Source of the DNA: Aporrectodea caliginosa
Taxonomy: Eukaryota; Annelida; Clitellata; Crassiclitellata; Lumbricidae
DNA length: 64,000 bases
Assembly: GCA_020284085.1 (NCBI GenBank)
Contig: JACEVL010000100.1
Coordinates: 1,384,209 to 1,448,208, forward strand
Direction: 5' to 3'
Shown: positions 10,569 to 20,050 of the stretch, in pieces
Numbering within the stretch: the first letter of the stretch is position 1
Layout of the letters: the number at the start of each line of letters is the position of its first letter
Notes under the pieces: generated by a model
The model's database searches: none
Seen by the model: only the letters and a program-made list of their open reading frames with translations
What the model was told of the DNA's origin: nothing
Program-made: the position numbers and the translations under genes

Positions 10569-13500
10569 GCATTATGTATGTATGTATGTATGTATGTATG
10601 CATGCATGTATGTACGTAATGTATGTATATATGTATGCATGTATGTTTGTATGTATGTATGCATGCATGTATGTATGTATGTATGCATGAACCAAAGTAT
10701 GCATGTATGTATGCCTTCTTTTGTTCCGTCTCGTTTCCCTGTTTATCCGCTAGTTCCCGAGTATGACAATTATAGTTCACCTGTGCTATTCCAGATCCAC
10801 TTATTTCGGTGAAGTCCAATCCAATATCTGAAGGTTTGGTTTTCTTTCAGCCGTGGCCAATCCTTTATCGTTTCGAGATCCGTAATAGAAGACAAATCGC
10901 CTCCTAAACGTAAACACTCATTTCGCGCATCATACCAAGTGGCAACTCCTTCACTTGCGACGTAAGACTTGTTGTTTGCTAGGTAACTGGAGACTGACCT
11001 TGAGTCTACAATAGTTATAACGGTAATGTTAGTTTAAGAAAGAACGTCTATATCCAGCTGATTTCATTTACTGACATCCGTCAAGCAACTCTAAAGAGCT
11101 TTTGCTTTGATTCATGCATTTGCAGTGAACAATTTTCAATCATTCAATCTGTGGAAATTTATATAGCGCCCTTCAAGATTTCTACTCGGTGCCATGCCAG
11201 CGGAAAAAGCAGTCTTTAGGAGCTGATAGAACCGAGAAGGAAGGACCCGATGGAGGAAACAAGAGAATAAACATATCACCATGTACAGCAGATCGAAGGA
11301 GACGGCGCCAACCATTGTACGAGACGGTGCAGCAGATCTCACGGAAGTACGCGGGCGCGTCCCCCGATAATCACCTCCAGACCAGGAAGAGATCCGGATA
11401 GAGATGCGCTGGTGTCAGAGAAGCCAGTGCAGGACCTCCCGCATATAGTGCGAGACGCGGTCAGTCTAGGTGAAACCTCATATGAGACGGCTGCCCTTCG
11501 GTGTGCCCTCTCAAGCCGATCAAGCCGGACCCGTAGTAAGTCCGCATATAGATGGAAGAGCAGTAACTGACGGCTTAGGGTGAATGCATGGATAAGAGTA
11601 ACCACAGCGTTGTAGATCAGCAAGCGCAAGACTACCTGGAGCTGGTAGACCTAGTAAGCAACTACGGTTGACGAGATCTATATATATATATATGGCGGGC
11701 CAATGACAACTCCCGGTCCAAGAGGACCCTTAAATAGCGGAAATTTGATGAATATACCAAAATACACTTTTGTGGTGACAGTAAATGGGTAAAAGTACCT
11801 GAATATTCGTAATACTTGTTGTTGTGTCGGTAACTGGAGGCTGACTTTGAATCTGCAATAGTTATTAAAGGTAACCTTAGTCTAAGAACGAACATCCATA
11901 TCTATTTGACTTCATTTACTGACATCTGTTAATCTACACTAATTCCGCTCAAAAGGCACGCAACTAAAACAAATTTTATATCAGCTTGCCAATGGCCAGC
12001 TTTATTCTCCCTCCTTTCTTCAACAAGAAATTACCACTTTTCGGCGTAGGGCATCTATGTGGAATTCGCTATTTCCAGTCTAATAATTATGGCCCCTCGA
12101 ATTTTCTTTTCTAACTGAAAAAACAACTGCGGAATTCATCTTTCCAGCTGCCGGACATAAATATGTAATCTACTGATAAAATATCTTTGCCGTGATATTA
12201 TGTAATGTAATGTAATGTAACAAGACATTTATAAAGCGCCACCTAAGAGTCTCTCAGAGGCGCTCAACACGTGGCCATCAAACAGCTGAAAAGTGCTTCT
12301 TTAAGAGTCGAGAAAAAAACGTATATCCGCGAGCAGCACGCACAGAGGGCGGAAGAGCGTTCCAGATCCGTGGCACCGCAATCGAGAAGTCCCGATCGAC
12401 GAGTAATAGTAACTACCGATAATACTAATTTACAGCAGAAGTTACACATTGTTAACGCACCTGAATATTCGCATATGTAGCGGAAGAGTGACGAGACTTT
12501 ATCAAAGCAGTAGGCCAGCGGTTGTCCATGCTTTGATTCCACACAAGCTCCATCATAAGACTGTTTGGTTGTGACGTCTGAAAGACACGAAACGACTGTT
12601 AGTAGACGACGATGATGGTGGACTGACAATCTTTTACCGGGGTGTTATTATTTGAAGTTGGCGGTTCAAATTGGAACCTGGGCAGAACACTATAATAAAT
12701 TTGAGATTTATATTTTACATCTGTGATGAAATCTATTATCCCATGAAAACACTGACCACACACTGTCAATTCGGAGATAAGGAGGTGATGAACAGGTATG
12801 TGTCCTAGAGGTGTCGTAGTAGTTAGTTGGCCGTAGGGGTTTATGAGGTCTACTGCAGTAGTTACGGATGTCTAGTCTATGTGGATTGCATGGTTTTTGG
12901 CCTATTCGATGAGTACCGAAGTTATAACTACGCCCGATATTCAGCGTCCGAATTATTTGGGATTTTTCAGAGTCTGTGCTCTTTTGCGATGTTCTAAATC
13001 GCTGATCAGAGGAGAGTCGATGCAAGTAGATGTTTCTGGAAGTTTTGTAAACAGATAATATTGTAACTGTAATTAGTAATTTCTGTCACTCTGTAGGGCC
13101 TACCTAATGCGCAACCGATGGCGCACCAAAACCAAACCGTAATTAGGTAATCATTCACAAGATCAGTCCGCTAAGATACATATTGAAATTGAAATCATAA
13201 ACTGAAACTTATGTTACTTTACTGTAAACTGAAGTTACTGAACTCGAAACACTTACCAGTTGGTATCGTTTTGTGACCATTAACCCACGACCATTCCAGA
13301 CTTTCATTAATCGACAGCTTTTGTGCGTCGATGAGGATTGTCTGATTCTCAAGTTCTTGTATTCCTATGAAACTCTCGACAGTACGTTTGCTTTCTAGGC
13401 TATTAACGATGATCAAAGAGGAACCTAGAACAGCTGAGTTGCACCAGGGACTGGCTTCTTCGAAAGACTTACGCACTGGGAGATTATTGGTGCCAAAGAT

Positions 13501-14816
13501 TGTCGTAAAGCAAGTCTGTCCAGAACGTGTGTTGCAGCAGAATGACCTCGTATGTCCTCTGTATAAGCTCGTGCACTGCGCCGCTTCAAGCGACAACGAC
13601 GACCCTACATGAACGAAAAGTAGAGCCATCATCATCACTTAAGATACATATAACAAATCATGATACATTAGAGCCCATGTCAAAGCGTAATTCCATATCT
13701 ATAGCGAAAATATGGTTGTATAGATACCGAATCTAAAGCAATCATCCCGTCATGAGAATTTTCCTAGACTCGGACCCAAACATTGTTAATCGAATAATAA
13801 TTAAATGCAACGATGACTGTTGCGCCTCTGTATTAATAATATAAACGCACAGAAATTTCTGTCTGTGCGTGACTGGCTGACGCGTGCGTGCGTGGTGTTA
13901 CGCCGTTTGCCTGTTATGCTGTTTTCGCCTTCATTGCCTTAGGCTTACGTCATTTCACGTACGTCATCGCAATTATTGCATAGGTTGTCATAGCAACGCC
14001 AGATCATGACGTATTTGTCCTTCTGCATTTCTATATGGGGATGTGCATGGACTTCTGTATAATAGCTGGCTATTATTAAGACGTTTATGGGGTGCGGAGG
14101 GGAAGTGACGGGTCAGCCACACACGAACGCCGCGAGGGACTACGGGAGGGACAGACGGACGTAGGAGGGAGGGAAGGAGGTACGAACGGCAGGGATGGAC
14201 GGCAGGAAAGTACGGGGAGGAGGAAGGGAGGGAGAGAGGAAGAAAGACAGTGGAGAAGCAAGCACTTTCGAATACTGCGTGGGGTCGCTCAAGCCTGGCG
14301 CAGCCAGCGAGTACTCACTGTTAGAGGTCGCTGGAGTCAAAACGAAACCGCTAGGGGTCGCTTGAGCCTGGCGCAGCCAGCGAGAACTCACTGGTTGAGG
14401 TCGCAGTTAGCGAGTAGTCAACGCTAGAGGTCTCAAGATTGATTTCTTTGTATCTCAGTATATTAACTCCGTCGCCAGAGGCGCTGCGTTTCAAAGAGAG
14501 CACAGTTAGCAGATGAGAGGCGGGGAGGGGAGTTCGAGATTTAAATTTAAACCGCCGCGTCTATTCAACTTCGCATGTAATAAAAGTCGGTTGGTGGCGC
14601 TGCTATGAAGCTTAAACAGTCGCAGAGATTCAAATTTGCGTGTAATGGAAGTCCGTAGGTTACGCTGCTATCAAATTTTAGCTGTCGCGTGTGATAACTT
14701 TTGCGCTCGGTATATAAATTTTATAGAAGCTAAAGGCCTTCTAGCAAATCTGTTCCAGTTGAAATACTTTTATTATGATTATGATTATGATTATGTGATT
14801 ATGATTATGATTATGA

Positions 14817-14870
<54 letters not shown>

Positions 14871-14871
14871 T

Positions 14872-14965
<94 letters not shown>

Positions 14966-15848
14966 ATTATTATTATTATTATTATTATTATGTGTTTGTA
15001 AGTAAATAGAAGTATCTTGAACTTTGGAAAGTTATTTTGGAACAGCTCTCTTTCTGTAGTATCGCACGAAGGGATACTGGTTTTAGAATCCTCAGACACT
15101 TGTGAATCTGATGATAAACGTAAAGCATCTAGTGAAAGATATAAATGGCACATAAGTTTCTCTAATAGCTTCTTGTTGACAAATACAGGCTTCTGGACAC
15201 AAAGGCAGTGCACTGATAGAATTTCCGTTTACTTTGAATCATGCGTCATTACGAAAAATTGGTGAGCGAGGATCAGTGGACGGAATCCTCTGCACAGAAT
15301 CGAACCCGCCATCGTTGACGTTCAGACTCAGTGCGCTACTAACATTACCTCCGTAAGACCATTAACAATACTCTGGTTCTCAACTGTCCAACGACATCAA
15401 TCTATACCCAATTGGCGCTATCTAAAAACAAGAATAACAATATATAATACTTCTGGATTATCTCTGTGTTTGTCAATGTATCTTTCATAATATAGTGCAT
15501 GTTTAAGAACCCGCACTCATATGACTTTCTAACCGATCTAAGCATGTGTATTTCAAGATACTCTGAACAAATACGCTGAACCAAGGTAAAAGCAAATGTG
15601 TGGAAATGCGGTTCCTGCATATTTCTCACAAGTAGCAGAATGCAACCATCGCCGACTCAGCTCAGCAGCTAAGTCAATACAGGAACACAGATCTTCCCGA
15701 TGTATTCTGGACACAGTCTGAGGATAAGTACAGCACTTTCACAATACAAATGGTTCTTGCAATTTATAAAGAAATGAATTTAACATAAATATGTTCACTC
15801 ACCAGCAAAAAGGTTCACAAACAGCAACCATGGCAGTTGCTTCATCAT
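5963..15848 (-). CDS. Receptor copy A: two C-type-lectin-like domains, mucin stalk, TM helix, multi-tyrosine tail (spliced gene)
   Basis: Predicted single-pass type I surface receptor. Exons, in transcript order: 15848-15803, 13604-13257, 12577-12461, optional 11852-11799, 11005-10781, 9515-9339, 8380-7820, 7245-7137, 6632-5963. All junctions are AG/GT, the reading frame stays open, and the protein is about 768 residues (750 without the 54-nt exon). Order: signal peptide (MMKQLPWLLFVNLF); CTLD1 ending in SWVNGH and FRYICE; CTLD2 with YWIGL, WIWNST, YTNWNGGYPD and YAIVC; a T/S/P stalk; a ~25-residue hydrophobic helix followed by RKRK; a long cytoplasmic tail with IYTDV, IYASV, VYAEV, IYSQP, EYAEP, TYSLA, IYSEV, IYLEA and VYAEP. 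VVYAEV and VIYSEV fit the ITIM consensus. The sugar-binding EPN/QPD and WND motifs of Ca-dependent lectins are absent, so the ligand is unclear. Inference: a phosphotyrosine-signalling recognition receptor of the immune or allorecognition kind. No orthologue is claimed. Confidence 0.8.
7137..7245 (-). CDS. Receptor A exon: transmembrane helix
   Basis: The 109-nt exon enters in phase 1 and leaves in phase 2. It encodes ILLIFLLLVAVVFIVAAVIVII followed by the stop-transfer RKRK. The donor GTAAGT splits a TA|N codon; without splicing the next triplet would be TAG, so splicing is required to reach the tail. The B homologue is 21026-21137. Confidence 0.78.
7430..7560 (-). mobile_element. LINE/SINE 3' tail in a receptor A intron
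   Basis: (ATTC)n followed by TTGTATAGCGCCCCTTCAAG and CAGAGGCGCTC, i.e. the reversed GCGCTATA-type 3' end with an (AATG)n tail on the minus strand. Confidence 0.6.
7820..8380 (-). CDS. Receptor A exon: mucin-like Ser/Thr/Pro stalk
   Basis: The 561-nt phase 1-1 exon starts EERPDAF after a TTCCAG acceptor. It contains a run of about twelve serines, then roughly four copies of a 15-residue repeat of the type TTPTTTGTSTKTSTA, ending PFASSSTG at a GTAATT donor. The composition predicts dense O-glycosylation and an extended stalk between CTLD2 and the membrane. The 45-bp unit is prone to copy-number change. Confidence 0.75.
8395..8625 (-). mobile_element. tRNA-derived SINE with LINE-like 3' end
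   Basis: The minus strand has a head with GCGGTGGTTTGAGGGTATG and B box GGGTTTGAATCC, then a body ending GAGCGCCTCTGAATGGGC...GGGGCGCTATAACAAGTG and an (ATACA)n tail. A second copy is at 23850-24068. Confidence 0.7.
8625..8800 (-). mobile_element. tRNA-derived SINE, different family
   Basis: The minus strand begins CTGAGTGGCCGAGTGGGT with B box CCGGGTTCGCTTCCCGG and ends in (ATACA)n. Confidence 0.6.
9339..9515 (-). CDS. Receptor A exon: C-terminal half of CTLD2
   Basis: The 177-nt phase 1-1 exon is read in a frame with no ATG. It encodes LTYTNWNGGYPDESS, a cysteine-rich insert, and KWRTCNCSLNYAIVCQ, the end of a CTLD. The calcium-ligand EPN and WND are replaced by YPD and WRT. Homologues are 22819-22986 (B) and 37612-37794 (C). 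Confidence 0.78.
10385..10715. repeat. (ATGT)n microsatellite
   Basis: Near-perfect ATGT/GTAT repeats, longest at 10471-10566, inside a receptor A intron. The long apparent reading frames here are repeat artefacts. Confidence 0.95.
10781..11005 (-). CDS. Receptor A exon: N-terminal half of CTLD2
   Basis: The 225-nt phase 1-1 exon encodes WYDARNECLRLGGDL followed by RYWIGLHRNKWIWNST, the canonical helix-2 and WIGL core of a C-type-lectin fold. The donor is GTGAAC and the acceptor TTGTAG. Homologous exons are at 24382-24576 (B) and 38924-39139 (C). Confidence 0.8.
11150..11760 (-). mobile_element. Degenerate CR1/L2-like LINE 3' fragment
   Basis: The minus strand reads FRYLRVLLDRELSLARHI, LIYNAVVTLIHAF and LYADLLRVRLDRLERAHRRAA, characteristic of the RT C-terminus, then the 3' end GGGCGCTATATAAATTTCC. 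Frame is broken. Confidence 0.6.
11799..11852 (-). CDS. Receptor A candidate 54-nt chimeric mini-exon
   Basis: The sequence between a TTGCAG acceptor and a GTACTT donor is 18 codons long, phase 1 at both ends, and frame-neutral. Its 5' half copies the start of the CTLD2 exon (DSKSASSY) and its 3' half ends YYEYSG like the end of CTLD1. It could be a deletion-fusion remnant of a duplicated exon pair. Use in mRNA is unknown. Confidence 0.4.
12195..12420 (-). mobile_element. LINE 3' end with (ATTAC)n tail
   Basis: The minus strand ends GAGCGCCTCTGAG...GGTGGCGCTTTATAAATGTC followed by ATTACATTACATTACAT. It lies in the receptor A intron directly beside the CTLD1 exon. Confidence 0.6.
12461..12577 (-). 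CDS. Receptor A exon 3: C-terminal part of CTLD1
   Basis: The 117-nt phase 1-1 exon encodes a segment with GACVES, LAYCFDK and the terminal FRYICEYSG, typical of the last CTLD strands. The acceptor is TTTCAG and the donor GTGCGT. Homologous exons are at 25175-25294 (B) and 44884-45009 (C). Confidence 0.75.
13257..13604 (-). CDS. Receptor A exon 2: N-terminal part of CTLD1
   Basis: The 348-nt exon (116 codons, phase 1 to 1) is bounded by a TGTAG acceptor and a GTAAGT donor. It encodes cysteines in SFCCNTRSGQTC, an SFEEASPWC helix region, SSLIIVN, and EWSWVNGH in place of the usual WIGL/WVDG core. Paralogous exons are 26203-26559 (B) and 50219-50575 (C). Confidence 0.75.
14090..14250. repeat. 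Purine-rich GGGA/GGAA tract
   Basis: Strongly strand-asymmetric GGGAGG/GGAAGG low-complexity sequence. Confidence 0.7.
14275..14520. repeat. Local repeat block shared with 16480-16640
   Basis: GGTCGCT(C/T)(A/G)AGCCTGGCGCAGCCAGCGAG units occur at about 14283 and 14357. The following CAACGCTAGAGGTCT ... AGAGAGCACAGTTAGCAGA matches the block at 16560-16640. Confidence 0.6.
14770..14992. repeat. (ATT)n microsatellite
   Basis: A short GATTAT prelude, then long ATT repeats with few interruptions. Confidence 0.95.
15255..15600 (-). mobile_element. tRNA-derived SINE shared by intron 1 of A and B
   Basis: Minus strand: TAATGTTAGTAGCGCACTGAG and GCGGGTTCGATTCTG (A and B boxes). A homologous copy with matching flanks is at 27290-27600 in B's first intron, so insertion predates the A/B duplication. 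Confidence 0.6.
15803..15848 (-). CDS. Receptor A exon 1: start codon and signal peptide
   Basis: ATG ATG AAG opens a 15-residue hydrophobic leader (MMKQLPWLLFVNLFA) and ends at a GTGAGT donor in phase 1. Copy B has the matching leader MKQLFGHLFVGLLA at 27878-27920. The second ATG aligns with B's start, so translation could begin one codon later. Confidence 0.75.
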
Positions 15849-16099
15849 TGGAACTTTCCGAGTTAGATGACACTTGACAATTATACTTCAGAAATCATAA
15901 AGTGTTCGGACTTTATCGTCTGCGATTTGAATGTAACTAGATCAGCTAGATATCCATTTCAAATCAACACGCAACACTGTTTTAGCAGATTAGCTTAATC
16001 GCCCTCTGGTCATATATGACATGAAGCGATATGCAATTGATTATTTATTTATTTCAGAAAATAATTTATAATTATATTTCCGCTTTGGAGTAGTTTCCG

Positions 16100-16300
16100 C
16101 GAAGAATGATTTTTGTTAATCTCAAATCTATGCAGCCCATTGATATCAACCATTGTTTAGATACGACTAAATATTCTGATAATTATTGTCGGCTACTGGA
16201 GGCAAACCTCGCATGTTTTTCGATATACAAGCATAAGCAAATATTAGACCTGAATAATTATTTGGCCTCAAGACTTTCACACGCTTAATCCGGAACTCCG
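16100..16300 (-). promoter_or_regulatory. Receptor A 5' flank, conserved with copy B and relics
   Basis: Similar sequence lies upstream of B (about 28120-28300), at 29310-29450, and partly at 52525-52590 (shared blocks CATGCTTTTCGAYATA, AAATATTAGACCT, GACTTTCACACGCTTAA). It spans the region immediately 5' of the start codon in A and B, so it likely includes the promoter. No specific element is identified. Confidence 0.4.
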
Positions 16301-16480
16301 TCACTGCCGCTTTCGGATGGTGCCAGTCCTAAGCATTGAGAAAAGAGGAGGGCCCACTCTATAATTATCTTTGTTTCAGCACAGCGTTTTAAAACATAAA
16401 TTGCATCTATATAGGTTAACTCCGAAACTCCCGTTTTCTGTTGATGCCAGCCCCAAGCCTGGAAAAAAGAGGACGTAGCC
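16290..16480. repeat. Dispersed repeat family (MITE-like)
   Basis: CGGAACTCCGTCACTGCCGCTTTCGGATGGTGCCAGTCC-type sequence, in two partial copies. Relatives are at 3790, 28300, 29450, 52360 and 52560. No coding capacity. Confidence 0.55.
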
Positions 16481-16635
16481 AGCGAATTGGCACCGTTAGG
16501 GGTCACTCGAGTGAGGACGACACCGCTAGGGGTCGCTCGAGACTGTTGCAGCCAGCGACCAATAAACGCTAGACGTTCAAAGATTTATTTTGTTCCTCAG
16601 TATAGTAAATCCTTCGCCAGGGGCGATCCATTTCA

Positions 16636-16905
16636 GAGAGCACAGTGAGCAGAAGATAGCACCGTGAGCAGCAGAGCAAACTGAGCAGAAGAGAGCACAG
16701 TGAGCAGAAGAGATCAGAAGAGAGCACAGTGAGCAGAAAGGAGCATCGTGGGCAGAAGAGAGCACAGTTAGCAGAAGATAGCACAGCGGCAGCCTAAGAG
16801 AGCACAGTGAGCAGAAGAGAGCACCGTGAGCAGCAGAGAGCAAACTGAGCAGAAGAGAGCACAGTGAGCAGAAGAGAGCACAGTGAGCAGAAGAGAGTTC
16901 AGTTA
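16636..16905. repeat. 18-19-bp minisatellite
   Basis: About 15 copies of GAGAGCACAGTGAGCAGAA. The unit appears once at 14496-14515 in the related block, so this is a local expansion. Confidence 0.85.
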
Positions 16906-16999
16906 GGAATGAATTTTTATCGTCTTAGGACGGACAAACAGCTATATATAATATTTCATTATGTGACGAACAAATATGAGCCAATGTGGGAATATAGTG

Positions 17000-18390
17000 A
17001 TAAGGGTTACATATATCCTAGATATGATGTTGTATTCGAGGAAGTAGATTCTGCAGCTGTTGGGCTAGCTTCAAACTTATCTTTTTATGCATGAGCTAAA
17101 ACAAACTTGATACAAACTTTATAAACATCAAGATAACATAATATTTATGAGCATTCTGTAGTTAATGCGTTTCACGACTCTACGTTTACCCTAGTAGCAC
17201 ATTAACGAGTAACGTTACTTCCGTAGTTGTTGTGGGTACATTTACTTCCTTAGCATTTAGATAGGGTTGGAACGACAGCACATTGCATGAGTTCTTACCG
17301 TTGTTCTCTCTGCTTGGGATTCGAATCCCACTGAGTCCTGTGAATTAATGAACTAACAAAGCCTAGCCATTTACCCTTACGTATCAAAGTCAAGTATGCG
17401 TAACACCAAATCTGCGTTTTCATTTTGATGCGCCATCGCACGACGCTTTGAGCGTTAGGCGACGATGATGTTGGATGTTCAAATTACAATTATAATGGAC
17501 ATTGTCTAGTTGTTGGATCGTAATGATTGTGTTTGACATGGTTACTGTGTAGGGACCTTGAGCATGTCCTTCACTCGCAATTATTCTACGCCATAGATGA
17601 CGATCGCAATTAGGCCTACATTTCCCGCATCCTGTATAAGACCACCGACTGACTTAGTCTCTTAGTTTATACTGCTCCCATAGAAGCTCCGAACCATTTG
17701 TAGAAGTTGCGTTTGTGTCAGCTCTTGAATTTCAATAAACGAGTATTGCATTGTATTGTATTGTATTGTATTGTATTGTATTGTATTGTATTGTATTGTA
17801 TTGTATAGATGTTCCGTCGAACGGTCGTGCGCTCTTCTGAACTTTGGAAGTTAGGCAATATCAAATACTATTATTGTATAATATTCTTTGATCCGCACTC
17901 CAACATGCCACCTTTCGATCATTGATTAATGTAATGTAATGTAAATCTTCGAAAATTTCTCAGCGCCCACAAAAGTCACGTCAGCTAGACCGGCTTAAGC
18001 ACCGGCGCTATATCAAATCGAGTCCGCAATAGCCAAACTTCTCTGTTCGTTTCGGTGCCAGGTTAAAATCCGGATTAATGGATTATTTCTTTATATTATT
18101 AGGATTATGACTTTGACTTCGAGCATCGATTGACGTATCATGAGAACACGATCAAACAGGTTGGCTATCATTCGCTGGCGAAATAGAGGCTCGCGAAGGA
18201 CAAGGATCTCGTGTAGCTTAATTCCTTTTCACGGATATTCAGGAAGGACATATTTAACGATTACATGCTTCATCAGATCTGTTCAAGTGCAGTGATTAGT
18301 GAAATATTCTAATGTGGCCAGCAAGTAGTATTTCGAAGCTACTTCCACGTATTTGATTTGCAATAGTATTCAATTAACTATAATTATTAA
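17000..18390. other. Intergenic region with (TATTG)n and LINE-tail debris
   Basis: Contains TATTG repeats (17743-17808), TAATG repeats followed by CTCAGCGCC-type LINE-tail remnants (17930-18020), and one TAGGCCTA at 17611. No gene is supported. Confidence 0.55.
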
Positions 18391-18399
18391 TAGGTCTTT

Positions 18400-19045
18400 G
18401 CGTGCGATTTACAAACTAAGCTTTATTGTAACCCAAGTAATTGGAGTGAGTTAAACAATACACATAACTAATTATCTTGACAAATTGATAATTCATCGAC
18501 AAGTTCAAACTTTGGGAATGTTATTCGTTAGCAATAGCTCAAACAGTCATTTGTCAAACGAAGCTTTACTCTAATTCAAATAATGAAAGTGAGTAAAATA
18601 AAGAACTTAACTAACCATTTTACCAATAATTGTTAATTCATCGTTATGTTCATACCTTAGGAATGCTATTCGTAAAACTGATCAAATGTCAAACGAAGCT
18701 TTTCTCTAATCCAAACAATTGCAGAATGTTAAACAAGAACTTAGCTAATTGTCTAAACCAGTTTTTAATTCATCGTTAAGTTCATACTTCAGCAAAGTTA
18801 TTTGTACAAATATATATTCGTCATTTGTCCCTTCACATCATATGGTCTTAGTTTAGTGGTAATCTGTGTCACGATGTAATACATCAAATGCTTTCCAAAA
18901 GTTGATGTTAACACTAGAGAACAAACAACTTCAGTTTTGTTACATTTCTGTCCATGTACAAAACTCATCCATCTACAGTTTCGTATAATATTATTGTCTA
19001 TAACATCTCGATTAGTATATAGTATAAAATTGAAGCTATTTTTCC
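18400..19045. repeat. Receptor B 3' flank: about three diverged ~119-bp units
   Basis: Units begin AAGCTTTATTGTAACCC, AAGCTTTACTCTAATTC and AAGCTTTTCTCTAATCC, each ending near TTAGTTCATAC and AATGTTATTCGTA-type sequence. The 18840-19045 portion matches A and C flanks. Confidence 0.7.
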
Positions 19046-19214
19046 ATCTACCTACCAAAAACTATTAAAATTGGTCGAAATTTGACTAAGTTCTGACAGA
19101 AACAATTTTGCACAGTTTATTTTGAGACACGGTGTACATAATGTATCTGCATAGCCTACACCTATAAAAGCATACACCCACCCATACAAGCATTGACTCA
19201 TACAAAGGTCTACA

Positions 19215-19282
19215 TTCATACATGCACATATACATACATACATACGTACATACATACATACGTACATACATACATACATACA

Positions 19283-19314
<32 letters not shown>

Positions 19315-19412
19315 CATACATACATACATACATACATACATACATACATACATACATGCATGCATACATACATACATACATACATACATACATACATACA
19401 TACATGCATACC
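19215..19412. repeat. (CATA)n microsatellite
   Basis: Nearly uninterrupted CATA repeat 3' of the receptor B tail. Confidence 0.95.
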
Positions 19413-19608
19413 CCTACATGCCCCTGCATACTTACATATTTAGCCTACATACCTAAGGTTAGGTTTTGTTCAAACGATGGCAGGCCACGGGGTTATGCAA
19501 CCATATGTGGCTTTTAAGACTTAAGACGTCTTCATCAGTTTAATCGGTTCTGCATAGACTGCGCTTGGATCCTGCGCTTGGATCCGTCCCCACTTTCAAC
19601 TCCAGATT

Positions 19609-20050
19609 TTACATCAAAATCAGTTCAAGAGAATTAGGACCTGCAGCCTCAACTGTAGGCGTTTTACCTGGCTTGAACGGTTCTGCATACTCTGTGTTAC
19701 TGGCCGACGTTGGTGGCTCGCAGGGTTTGCTATCAGTGGAGCTGAGACAGGCGGCTATTTTGTCGGCACGCCTTGACTTTTGTTGGTGTTCCTGTGGAAA
19801 GTGTACGTCGGCGTAGACGATGCTTTTGCCCATGTCGACCACTTCGCTGGAGGGTTGAACGCCGGCGTCGACGGTGGTGTTGGAAGGAGGTGTCGGCTGT
19901 TGGGTCATTTCCACATCAGTGTAGATGGTGTTACCAGGTGGAATAGTACCTTCTGACGGACTGTTGGCTGGAACCACGGTTGCATATGCGGAAGAGACCG
20001 CTTCACTCTGTTCTGTGTTCCCCGTGTGTGATCCCTGGTTTCGTCTATCG
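19609..20050 (-). CDS. Receptor B exon: shortened cytoplasmic tail
   Basis: The phase-2 exon after TATGTAG begins HDRRNQGSHTGN, where A has YDRRNEELP, so even the juxtamembrane Tyr is lost. It retains AYATV, IYTDV, IVYADV and TEYAEP and ends ELILM. The sequence beyond the stop (19530-19608, minus) still carries a frame-shifted VYAEPIKL end and a short duplicated GGATCCAAGCGCA segment. Confidence 0.7.

Noticed and set aside
10444..10819. Overlapping long open frames on both strands (MYVCMYVC / HTYIHTYI type)
   Set aside because: They are translations of the ATGT/CATA tetranucleotide repeat, open on both strands by composition only. The same applies at 820-1050 and 19086-19456.
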